Shown here piece after piece: positions 25,311 to 33,360 of a stretch of DNA of 64,000 nt. The DNA is taken from NCBI RefSeq assembly GCF_003970675.1, contig NZ_CP034562.1, positions 1,426,001-1,490,000 on the forward strand, given 5' to 3'. How positions within the stretch are numbered: position 1 is the stretch's first letter; every line of letters begins with the position of its first letter. The stretch is from Flammeovirga pectinis (lineage in GTDB: Bacteria > Bacteroidota > Bacteroidia > Cytophagales > Flammeovirgaceae). The translations under genes were made by a program, and so were the position numbers. Under the pieces are notes generated by a model that ran no database searches, was not told where the DNA came from, and saw nothing but the letters and a program-made list of their open reading frames with translations.

Positions 25311-26513
25311 ATGGATAGTGTTCAAGTTAAAAAAGATAAGCCCACTGTACTATATGTAGATGATGAACAACAAAACTTAGTCTCTTTTAGAGCGGGTTTT
25401 AGGAAAGTCTACAAAGTGTTGATCGCAAATAGTGGTGACGAAGCTTTGGAAATCCTAAAGGAAGAACATAATAATATTAGTGTTGTTATCTCTGATCAGC
25501 GAATGCCTAAAATGACAGGTGTTGAGTTGTTTGAGGAGGTAAGAAAGTTATATCCAGATATAATGAGGATTGTACTTACTGGTTACAGTGATGTGCAAGA
25601 TATTATCAATGCGATTAGTAAAGGTGAAGTATATAGATATATTACTAAGCCTTGGAATAGAGACGAATTAATGGTGACAATTGACAATGCCATTGAAGCG
25701 TTTAATCTAAAAGTAGAAAACAGACGTCTATTCTCATCTTTACAAGAAGCAAATGAGCATCTTGAAGAAAAAGTAAAAAGTAGAACGAAGGCACTTCAGG
25801 TTCAGAACGAAGAGTTAATTGAACTTGATGGTGAAAAAAATCATTTAATTGGTATTGTTGCTCACGATTTAAAAAGCCCTCTAAGTCAAATTGGAGGGTT
25901 AATTGAATTGATGAAATTTGATATGGATACATTTTCTTCTGAACAGAAAGAATATATCACTATGATTCAGACGTCAATCAATAAGCAAGAAGAATTGATT
26001 ACACAAATATTAGATTTAAATGCCTTAGATTCTAAAGCATCGAATTTAAATATTATACCTAGAGATATATCAAGAGCTGTAAAAGATAGTGTAGAACGTT
26101 TTGAACTTACTGCTAAGAAGAAAAATATCACATTTGATTTAGATGTGAAAGAAAAACTTTATGCAGCTGTAGACGAAACTTATTTTGGACAGATTTTACA
26201 GAATTTGATTTCTAATGCAATTAAATTCTCAAATAACAATTCTATAGTTAAAGTTTTCTTACAGGAAGAAGAGACAACGCTGCAAATACATGTGAAAGAT
26301 CATGGTCCTGGATTAAACGAAAACGATAAGAAAAAATTATTTGGAAGATTCCAAAAATTATCTGCTCGCCCAACTGGTGGAGAACACAGTACTGGTTTAG
26401 GTTTATCTATTGTTAAAAAGATGGTAGAAGATATGAACGGTAGAGTTTGGTGTGAATCTGTTGAAGGAGAGGGTGCAGATTTTATAATTGAATTTAAGAA
26501 GGTTGAGGCCTAA
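25311..26513 (+). CDS. Receiver-first hybrid histidine kinase
   Basis: 400 residues from the ATG at 25311 (one codon upstream is an in-frame TTG). Order: receiver domain (about 12-128; phosphoacceptor Asp62 in ISDQRMP, Lys113 in ITKPW, which is the RpfG-like form of receiver), a coiled-coil linker (138-175), a HisKA dimerisation domain with His185 in AHDLKSPL, and a HATPase domain (about 275-398; NLISNAIKFS, DHGPGL, TGLGLSIVKKM). No membrane segment or sensor domain is present, so it is cytosolic and probably takes its input by phosphotransfer to the receiver. No DNA-binding partner regulator is adjacent. Confidence 0.9.
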   Translation: MDSVQVKKDKPTVLYVDDEQQNLVSFRAGFRKVYKVLIANSGDEALEILKEEHNNISVVISDQRMPKMTGVELFEEVRKLYPDIMRIVLTGYSDVQDIINAISKGEVYRYITKPWNRDELMVTIDNAIEAFNLKVENRRLFSSLQEANEHLEEKVKSRTKALQVQNEELIELDGEKNHLIGIVAHDLKSPLSQIGGLIELMKFDMDTFSSEQKEYITMIQTSINKQEELITQILDLNALDSKASNLNIIPRDISRAVKDSVERFELTAKKKNITFDLDVKEKLYAAVDETYFGQILQNLISNAIKFSNNNSIVKVFLQEEETTLQIHVKDHGPGLNENDKKKLFGRFQKLSARPTGGEHSTGLGLSIVKKMVEDMNGRVWCESVEGEGADFIIEFKKVEA

Positions 26514-26651
26514 AGAATGAATTCAATTTCTCAATGAAAAATTAAATCTTTATCAATTATGAAAACATAGTAGGTAAAGATTTAGTTTTTTATAAAGTTT
26601 TGAACAAATTAATATTCTATCTGTTTTTAAAGCAGAAGAAAAAATATAAAG

Positions 26652-27698
26652 ATGAAAAAAGGCGTATTACTCGTTAATCTTGGAACTCCTGATAGCCCTA
26701 ATACAGGAGATGTTAGAAAATACCTTAGAGAATTTTTGATGGATGAAAGGGTAATTGATATACCTTTCTACAAAAGATGGCCTTTGGTAAATTTAATTAT
26801 TGCTCCTTTTAGAGGACCTAAATCAGCCGCTGAATATAAAAAAGTATGGACAGAGAATGGTTCACCTTTACTTTATTATGGTTTAGAGAGCCAAAGATTG
26901 TTACAAGATAAATTAGGAGAAGGATATCATGTAGCTTTGGGTATGCGATATCAAAACCCAACTCTTAAGAGTGCATTAATGGAACTAAAGCGAAATGCTG
27001 TAACAGAAATTGTTGTGGTACCTTTGTTTCCTCAATATGCATCTGCAACTACGGGTTCTGTAACACAAAAAGTAATGGAACTGGTTAAAGGGTGGCAAAT
27101 TGTACCAGACGTAAGTTTTGTACAACATTACCATAGACATCCATTATACATCAAGACCTTTGCAGATATTGGAAATAAATACTTGCGTGCAGAAAAGTTC
27201 GACCATGTAATATTCAGTTTCCATGGTTTACCAGAACGTCAAATTCTTAAGGCAGGTATAGATTCTTGTTGTAAACTAAGAGGTGAGAATGGATGTGTAA
27301 GGAAAGCTTACCCTAGAAATACATTCTGTTACCGTTCGGCTTGTTTTGAAACTGCAGACTTAATTGCAAAAGAATTAGGTTTAAAAGATACTGATTATAG
27401 TATTTGCTTTCAATCAAGACTTGGTAAAGACCCTTGGATTCAACCCTATACTGAAGATACTATTATTGATTTGGCTAAAAGTGGAAAGAAAAGCGTATTG
27501 GCATTTTCTCCAGCTTTTGTCTCAGATTGTTTAGAAACGACAGTTGAAGTAGGTGAAGAATATAAAGAGATTTTTGAAGAAAACGGAGGTGAACATTGGC
27601 AATTAGTAGAAAGTTTAAACGATCATCCTATGTGGATTAAATGTTTAGAAGATCTAGTTAAAGGCAATGAAGCTCATGTTCCTGAATTAGATGCTTAA
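26652..27698 (+). CDS. hemH: Ferrochelatase
   Basis: 348 residues. LLVNLGTPDSP at the start, the catalytic His in IFSFHGLPERQ, and SRLGKDPWIQPYTED and FSPAFVSDCLET in the C-terminal half are the family hallmarks. It inserts Fe(II) into protoporphyrin IX, the last step of haem synthesis. A cysteine-rich insert lies at about residues 209-235 (a CC pair then three more Cys), a place where some ferrochelatases hold an iron-sulfur cluster, though the pattern is not decisive. Single gene; the preceding kinase stop is about 140 bases upstream. The stop overlaps that of the small convergent gene. Confidence 0.95.
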   Translation: MKKGVLLVNLGTPDSPNTGDVRKYLREFLMDERVIDIPFYKRWPLVNLIIAPFRGPKSAAEYKKVWTENGSPLLYYGLESQRLLQDKLGEGYHVALGMRYQNPTLKSALMELKRNAVTEIVVVPLFPQYASATTGSVTQKVMELVKGWQIVPDVSFVQHYHRHPLYIKTFADIGNKYLRAEKFDHVIFSFHGLPERQILKAGIDSCCKLRGENGCVRKAYPRNTFCYRSACFETADLIAKELGLKDTDYSICFQSRLGKDPWIQPYTEDTIIDLAKSGKKSVLAFSPAFVSDCLETTVEVGEEYKEIFEENGGEHWQLVESLNDHPMWIKCLEDLVKGNEAHVPELDA

Positions 27699-27910
27699 TC
27701 TTTTAATTCTATATTAATATTAAGTTCCTTATGCCCAGTTTTAAAAGCTAGTATATGAGACTTTAAAGTATCCTCAGTAATTTCTTTCGAATTGGAAGTT
27801 GCTGAGGATTTTATTTCATTAATACTTTTAATAAAAGAAAGGTCTTTTAAAAGTTCTTTAACAAGATTAGCGTTTTTATCGTCTTCAATAGAAATTAAAA
27901 ATTGTTTCAT
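27695..27910 (-). CDS. Small protein, antitoxin-like (71 aa)
   Basis: 71 residues opening MKQFLISIEDDKNANLVKEL, then a Ser/Lys middle and a final strand-like INIELKD. The pattern (short beta strand, helix, disordered tail) is seen in small antitoxin-like proteins of Bacteroidetes, but no toxin gene is next to it: hemH is convergent and the next gene is divergent ktrB. So it could be a solitary antitoxin or any small protein. Its stop shares bases with the end of hemH. Confidence 0.5.
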   Translation of the reverse strand: MKQFLISIEDDKNANLVKELLKDLSFIKSINEIKSSATSNSKEITEDTLKSHILAFKTGHKELNINIELKD

Positions 27911-28034
27911 AATAATTTGAAATTTAAGTGAAATGTAAACCTAATAACATTACGGAAATCAGAACTTTCTGTTTACCTTAGACAACTATATTAATAACTT
28001 CGACAGTTTATTAACATTATTAGAAAAATAAAAA

Positions 28035-29840
28035 ATGTCAGACCATACGAAATATAAATTTTTAAAATTTATTTTACGTACCCATAAAACAATAATATCT
28101 GAAAGAGAAGAGTGGATAAGAAAACTCAAAAATAAGTTAGATAAAAACCTCCCTTTCTTCGAATTAATTATCGGTGCATCAGCATTTATTTCTTTAGTAT
28201 ATACGCAAGGCTTTAATCTTTCAGAATTAGAAGTAATTAGTTGGATTAAATACGATAGGTGGATTGTAACGTTTTATGCATTCTTAATTATTCTCAAATT
28301 ATTGCTTGTCAAAGAGAAAGTGTTTACAAAAGAACACTTTATGGATATTATTTTCTTGTCCATGATTCTAGGAATTTTATATTATAGGCTATTTATTCTC
28401 CATAATTACGATCATCCTGTTTATCACAAATTAGGATGGGAAGCATATATTATTAGTGTTCAGGTTACTATGATTATAGCGAGTTTGGTCTCGTTGGCTA
28501 ATAATAGATCGTATTGGCTGTTTTTTACAGCAAATAGTACAACAATGATTATAGGTTCTTTGCTAATAATTGTAGTTTTAGGAACGATTTTATTAAAATT
28601 ACCAGAGGCAACAACTCAACCAATTAGTTGGGTAGATGCATGGTTTACAGCGATGTCAGCTGTATGTGTTACGGGTCTTGCTCCCTTTAATATTGCGGAG
28701 GTATTAACCTTTAAAGGACAACTAATTTTAATGTTTCTTTTTCAGATTGGTGGGTTAGGAGTAGTATCATTAACTACTTTTATCGCATTAGCAATACAGA
28801 AAGGAGTAAAGACAAAAGAAGAATTTGTTATCCAAGATATGATGGAATCTGAAAGTATAAGTTCATCAGCCTTAATATTAAAACGAATTGTTCACATTAC
28901 TGTTATAGTAGAATTAATAGGAGCAGTGTGTTTGTTCTTTGCTTGGAGCGATTTAGACCTTCTATTAGATGATTTGATTTTTAAATCAATATTCCATTCA
29001 ATATCAGCTTTTTGTAATGCTGGTTTTTCTAATTTCCATGATGGATTACAAGATGAACGTTTAGCAGTAGATTGGTTCTCAGGTTCAATAATAATGTTAC
29101 TTATTATAATTGGAGGCCTTGGTTTTAGAACATACCATGAGGTTTTAAGAAGGAAAAAGAAATTTCAACGTCATTTGTCATTACAATCTAGGTTATCTTT
29201 ACAAGGGACTGCAGTTTTAATTGTTGTAGGAACAATAGGGATCTACCTTACAGATATTTCATATTGGAATGAGAAATCATTCTCAGATGGTTTATTACAA
29301 ACTTTATTTACGAGTGTAACATGCCGTACAGCTGGTTTTTCTGTTGTAGAAATTGGCGATTTATCAGTGGCCACTGTCATGATGATGATTTTATTAATGT
29401 ACATAGGTGGAGCACCAAACTCAACTGCTGGAGGAGTAAAAGTAACAACAGTGTATGTTCTTCTTAAATATTTTTTCGCTCAAATTAGAGGGAATGATCA
29501 TGTACATGTTGGTTGGAATACGATAAAAGAAGCGAGTATCCGTAGAGCAATTATTGTATTTATGATGTCTATAATGCTTTCTTTTATTTCTCTTTTTATT
29601 CTGACAATTTCAGAGGCAGGAGTACCTCCAGAAGATATTTTATTTGAGTATTTTTCCGCATTGGGTACTGCAGGTTTATCAAGAGGAATAACAGGAGAGT
29701 TGTCTGTTTTAGGCAAGTTTTTAATATCATTTGTAATGTTTAGTGGTAAAATCGGATTGTTTACTTTAGTTTCATTGTTAGGTGAAAATAACGACAACTT
29801 TAAATACCGTTATCCAGAAGCACAAATATTAGTAGGTTAG
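28035..29840 (+). CDS. ktrB: Potassium uptake channel subunit KtrB/TrkH-like
   Basis: 601 residues. After an N-terminal extension with a few extra hydrophobic segments (about 40-160), the K+ channel core begins near residue 195: four pore repeats with the TVxCxTG-type filters (TAMSAVCVTGL, ISAFCNAGF, TSVTCRTAGFS and FSALGTAGLSRG), each with the conserved Gly of the K+ selectivity filter. It forms the membrane part of a Ktr/Trk system that imports K+ (usually with Na+). ktrA follows with no gap. The N-terminal extension of about 190 residues makes it longer than the typical KtrB of about 450. Confidence 0.9.
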   Translation: MSDHTKYKFLKFILRTHKTIISEREEWIRKLKNKLDKNLPFFELIIGASAFISLVYTQGFNLSELEVISWIKYDRWIVTFYAFLIILKLLLVKEKVFTKEHFMDIIFLSMILGILYYRLFILHNYDHPVYHKLGWEAYIISVQVTMIIASLVSLANNRSYWLFFTANSTTMIIGSLLIIVVLGTILLKLPEATTQPISWVDAWFTAMSAVCVTGLAPFNIAEVLTFKGQLILMFLFQIGGLGVVSLTTFIALAIQKGVKTKEEFVIQDMMESESISSSALILKRIVHITVIVELIGAVCLFFAWSDLDLLLDDLIFKSIFHSISAFCNAGFSNFHDGLQDERLAVDWFSGSIIMLLIIIGGLGFRTYHEVLRRKKKFQRHLSLQSRLSLQGTAVLIVVGTIGIYLTDISYWNEKSFSDGLLQTLFTSVTCRTAGFSVVEIGDLSVATVMMMILLMYIGGAPNSTAGGVKVTTVYVLLKYFFAQIRGNDHVHVGWNTIKEASIRRAIIVFMMSIMLSFISLFILTISEAGVPPEDILFEYFSALGTAGLSRGITGELSVLGKFLISFVMFSGKIGLFTLVSLLGENNDNFKYRYPEAQILVG

Positions 29841-30590
29841 ATGAAAAAGATTAATAAAAGGTTTGTTTTAATTGGAATGGGTGCATTTGGTATCGAAGTA
29901 GCCAAATCTCTAAGAAACAATAATGAAGATTTATTGATAATTCTTCATAACGATTATGATAATTCTAAAGATACTAGAGATGGTCTAATTACATTAAAGC
30001 GTTTGCGCGAAATGGGATTTGAATACCTTTATGAAACAGATACTACAAATCCTTTAGCCCTTAAAAAGCACATTAAAAGTACAGATACAATAATTCTTTC
30101 TCATGGTAAAAACTTTGAGACAAAATTATTAACTATCGAAGCTTTGAAAGAGCTTGGCGTTGAAGAGATTTATGCTCGTGCTACTAGAGATATGCACGCA
30201 AAGGTTTTAAACAAAATGGATATTTCTAGAGTGATATTCCCAGAAAAACAAGAAGGGAAACGATTTGCTTTAGAATTGATAAATAAATCTGTGAAAGCAA
30301 TGGATGAAGTTGCTCCAGGTGTATTTATCTGTGAGATGAGAATACCTAAGGAATTTTTAGGAGAAAGTGTTCGTAAATTACGTTTCCGAGATCAATTTCA
30401 TGTATCTGTAATCTGCCTTAAAGAATTAATTCCTACTGGGAAATTTGATGATAGAGGTGAAGAACTGGCTGATGAAAAAGTATATATACAAGACTTTAGA
30501 GATGTAACTCTCTGTAAGAATCATACATTGGTTATTGCAGGTGGTAAAGATAGATTGAAAGGTGTAACAGATTTAGTTGTTAAGGAGTAA
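29841..30590 (+). CDS. ktrA: KtrA/TrkA-type NAD-binding regulatory subunit
   Basis: 249 residues: an RCK_N Rossmann domain (about 5-140; LIGMGAFGIEVA carries the Gly-x-Gly-x-x-Gly turn, DTNPLA-like region follows) and an RCK_C/TrkA_C domain (about 150-249, ending VIAGGKDRLKGVTDLV). It sits on the inner face of the KtrB dimer and gates K+ flow with NAD(H)/ATP or c-di-AMP binding. The ATG follows the ktrB stop directly, so the two are translationally linked. There is no gene for a second subunit nearby. Confidence 0.9.
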   Translation: MKKINKRFVLIGMGAFGIEVAKSLRNNNEDLLIILHNDYDNSKDTRDGLITLKRLREMGFEYLYETDTTNPLALKKHIKSTDTIILSHGKNFETKLLTIEALKELGVEEIYARATRDMHAKVLNKMDISRVIFPEKQEGKRFALELINKSVKAMDEVAPGVFICEMRIPKEFLGESVRKLRFRDQFHVSVICLKELIPTGKFDDRGEELADEKVYIQDFRDVTLCKNHTLVIAGGKDRLKGVTDLVVKE

Positions 30591-30594
30591 GAAA

Positions 30595-31785
30595 TTAGCA
30601 ATTAGAATATAATTTTTGAAGTTGATCTTCTAAAATTTGGAACTGTTTGTCTCTGTCATAAAACTGAAGGCAAGCAGTTCTTCCATTTTTACCCATTTTT
30701 TCTCTATCAATACTATTCTTGCTTAACCGTTTGATGTTCTCTTTGAGTAAAGAGTAATTGGTAGGCAGAGAAGTTAAACCACAAGTGTGTTTTTTTACAA
30801 TGTCGGCCCCTTCGCCATCCCCATGAAATAAAATAGGAATACCCATACTCATACTTTCGTAGAGTTTAGCAGGGAGCGTTCCTTTTACATAATTTTTCTG
30901 GGAGATAATTGCAGCATCATGTTTACCTAATATATTGTGAACTTCGGTGTATGGTACAGTAGAATGTAAAACCACATTACTTAACTTTTTTGCTTTTATA
31001 TATCTATCTATTTGAGTGTACTCTACACCATTTCCATAAATATGTAATATTGTATTTATCGATTCAAAATCAACTTCTTTGATTAAATCTAAAATACCAT
31101 GAGCAACTCCTAAAACTCCCATATAGACAAGGTTAAATGAGGTAGAAGAGTTACTTTTAATTTCAGAAGGTGTAAAACGTTTTAAATCTGCCCCAATTCT
31201 ATATACCATAGAAGTATTAAACCCAATACTGTTAATATATTCTTTAGACTCTTCTGATTGAGTAAGAATCATATCAGCATTTTTATAGTAATATTTTTCG
31301 AGTTTGTGTAATATTCTATAAGCAAAAGAATCACGCTTAATACTCTTTAAATTGACCATAGCTTCAGGCCATAAATCAGAAACATTGAGAATTAATTTTA
31401 TACCAAACCTTTTCTTTGCAATAACACCAAGTAGCGGTAAACTAATAGGAGGTGTTTGCACAATAACTGTATCAAACTTTTTTTCCTTTAAAAAGGATAA
31501 CGATGTAAACATTGAAATAAACATTGTAAACATACTAATCAACCTTAAAAGAGGGTTATTCTTCTGAGATGGAATTAACCAATGTCTTTTTACAGGAATT
31601 GAGTTGATGTACGTATTGTGTTTAAACTTAAACCAATCTGAAGTAGTTAATTTACCAGTAGGGTAGTAAGGATGAGATGTGAAAATGTGCACATCATGTC
31701 CCATTTCCTTAAATTTTAAAGCCATATGCTCATATTGATGAGGTGCCGCTCCAAAATCTGGGGATAACAATGTGTGATGATACAA
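30595..31785 (-). CDS. Glycosyltransferase family 4-like protein
   Basis: 396 residues. N-terminal GT-B half with DFGAAPHQYEHMALKFKEMGHDVHIFTSHPYYPTG (acceptor side), central KLILNVSDLWPEA, and the C-terminal donor half with VYMGVLGVAHGILDLI, then LPAKLYESMSMGIPILFHGDGEGADIV, the GT4 (WbuB/ExpE-like) donor motif with the two Glu residues. It probably adds a sugar in lipopolysaccharide or exopolysaccharide synthesis; no other polysaccharide gene is next to it. The start is unclear: the frame opens with TTG at 31785 and upstream codons up to a stop contain no ATG. Two further residues (EN) precede it in frame. Confidence 0.82.
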   Translation of the reverse strand: MYHHTLLSPDFGAAPHQYEHMALKFKEMGHDVHIFTSHPYYPTGKLTTSDWFKFKHNTYINSIPVKRHWLIPSQKNNPLLRLISMFTMFISMFTSLSFLKEKKFDTVIVQTPPISLPLLGVIAKKRFGIKLILNVSDLWPEAMVNLKSIKRDSFAYRILHKLEKYYYKNADMILTQSEESKEYINSIGFNTSMVYRIGADLKRFTPSEIKSNSSTSFNLVYMGVLGVAHGILDLIKEVDFESINTILHIYGNGVEYTQIDRYIKAKKLSNVVLHSTVPYTEVHNILGKHDAAIISQKNYVKGTLPAKLYESMSMGIPILFHGDGEGADIVKKHTCGLTSLPTNYSLLKENIKRLSKNSIDREKMGKNGRTACLQFYDRDKQFQILEDQLQKLYSNC

Positions 31786-31873
31786 ATTTTCAGTTTTGAA
31801 CCGCTTTCTAAAGTACCGTCTATTTTATTTCTGTTATTTGATTTTAAAATCATTAATTCTTCACTCACAAAAC

Positions 31874-33094
31874 CTAACGGTCAACTTCTCCCATTACAAC
31901 ATCAATAGATCCAATAATAGCAATTAAATCAGATAAAAGAACACCTTTAGAAATTTCTTCTAAAACAGATAAATTACAGAAAGAACAAGCTCTAGCTTTA
32001 ACACGTTCAGGAATATCAGATTTTCCATTTGTTCTAAAGAAAAAGCCAAGTTCTCCTTTAGGATTTTCTGCTCTACTGTAAAAATCCATAGCCTTAGGTC
32101 TAATTTTTTTAGGTACTAATGCTTGTGGGTCAAAAGTTCTATCTCTTTTGTGATCTGTAGTTAATTGTGCTAAACATTGTTTCATAATCTTTAGAGATTC
32201 CCAACATTCTTCTACACGTACGTTAGTTCTGTCCCAACAATCACCAACAGTACCCATTTTACCTTCACCTATAGGGATATTAAAATCAAGTTCTGGATAA
32301 ACTGAATAACCGTCAACTCTTCTTAAATCATGCGCTAATCCAGACCCTCTTAAAACAGGACCTGAAGTACCATAATCAATAGCAAGATCTAATGGAAGAA
32401 CACCAACATTTGCAGTTCTTTCAATAAAGATCTTATTGTCCATTACTAATTCTTTAAGCTCTTTTAATTTAGGCTCAAAGTAGGTAATAAACTCAGTACA
32501 TCTTTCTTCAAAACCAACAGGAAGATCGTAATATAAACCACCCACCCAAATATAATTATAGAGCATTCTAGCTCCTGAAATCCATTCTAAAAGTCTTAAG
32601 ATATGCTCTCTGTCACGCATCATCCATAAAAATGGAGTAGTTGCACCTATATCTAAACCATAAGTACCAATGGCAACAAAATGAGACGCCAATCTATTTA
32701 ACTCAGCAACCAAAACACGAATATATTCAACGCGCTTAGGTATTTTCTCAGATATTCCCATCATTTTCTCAACACCCATTGCAAATGCATGTTCAGAATT
32801 AATTGCCGCCATATAGTCCATACGATCTACGTAAGGAATGATTTGTTGAAAATTTAAATTTTCAGCATGTTTTTCAAAACAACGATGAAGATAACCGAGA
32901 TGCGGAGTTAATTCAACAACATATTCTCCATCAGTTAACACTTCTAACCGAAGTACACCGTGTGTAGAAGGGTGATGGGGACCAAGGTTTAGTACCATCT
33001 CTTCCGTTTTTAATTTAGAAGGGTCATAGAAATTCTCAGAAGAGTTCTTTAAATGAGTATCTTCAAACTGATATTGAATTTGTCTTTTTTCCAT
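31874..33094 (-). CDS. nuoD: NADH-quinone oxidoreductase subunit D, solitary
   Basis: 406 residues from the ATG at 33094 (the frame opens 9 codons earlier at a TTG). Family motifs: NLGPHHPSTHGVLRL, the quinone-site HPS/TH residues, YVDRMDYMA, ELNRLASH, a C-terminal RARACSFCNLSVLEEI and GSIDVVMGEVDR. It is the 49-kDa-type subunit of complex I, which forms the quinone-reducing module with NuoB and NuoC. Normally nuoABCD are clustered; here no other nuo gene is near, so it stands alone. It has no fused NuoC part. About 80 bases separate it from the glycosyltransferase gene. Confidence 0.95.
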   Translation of the reverse strand: MEKRQIQYQFEDTHLKNSSENFYDPSKLKTEEMVLNLGPHHPSTHGVLRLEVLTDGEYVVELTPHLGYLHRCFEKHAENLNFQQIIPYVDRMDYMAAINSEHAFAMGVEKMMGISEKIPKRVEYIRVLVAELNRLASHFVAIGTYGLDIGATTPFLWMMRDREHILRLLEWISGARMLYNYIWVGGLYYDLPVGFEERCTEFITYFEPKLKELKELVMDNKIFIERTANVGVLPLDLAIDYGTSGPVLRGSGLAHDLRRVDGYSVYPELDFNIPIGEGKMGTVGDCWDRTNVRVEECWESLKIMKQCLAQLTTDHKRDRTFDPQALVPKKIRPKAMDFYSRAENPKGELGFFFRTNGKSDIPERVKARACSFCNLSVLEEISKGVLLSDLIAIIGSIDVVMGEVDR

Positions 33095-33241
33095 AAAGTT
33101 GTTTGTACTTCGATTTCCCAAAATTGACAGTTTTATATCAATTATTCAAGAAAATAGGGAACGAGCTATTAAGATTAAAAAATTAAAGTCAAAAAACCTC
33201 CCAAATATGCAGAATAGTTATTAGAGATGTAAATTTTAGTC

Positions 33242-33249
33242 TATTTTTG
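33242..33249 (+). promoter_or_regulatory. -7 box ahead of the DUF349 gene
   Basis: TATTTTTG fits TAnnTTTG; the -33 side is weak. A 7-bp hairpin (CCATCTC 33297-33303, GAGATGG 33314-33320) lies in the leader 40 bases before the ATG. Confidence 0.45.
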
Positions 33250-33360
33250 TCACTGAAAATTTCTCTTAAGCAGAGAAGTAAATTAATGCTTATGGTCCAT
33301 CTCATTTTTTAGCGAGATGGTCAGTTGTAATTATTGACGCACTTTTAACCGTTTTTTAAG

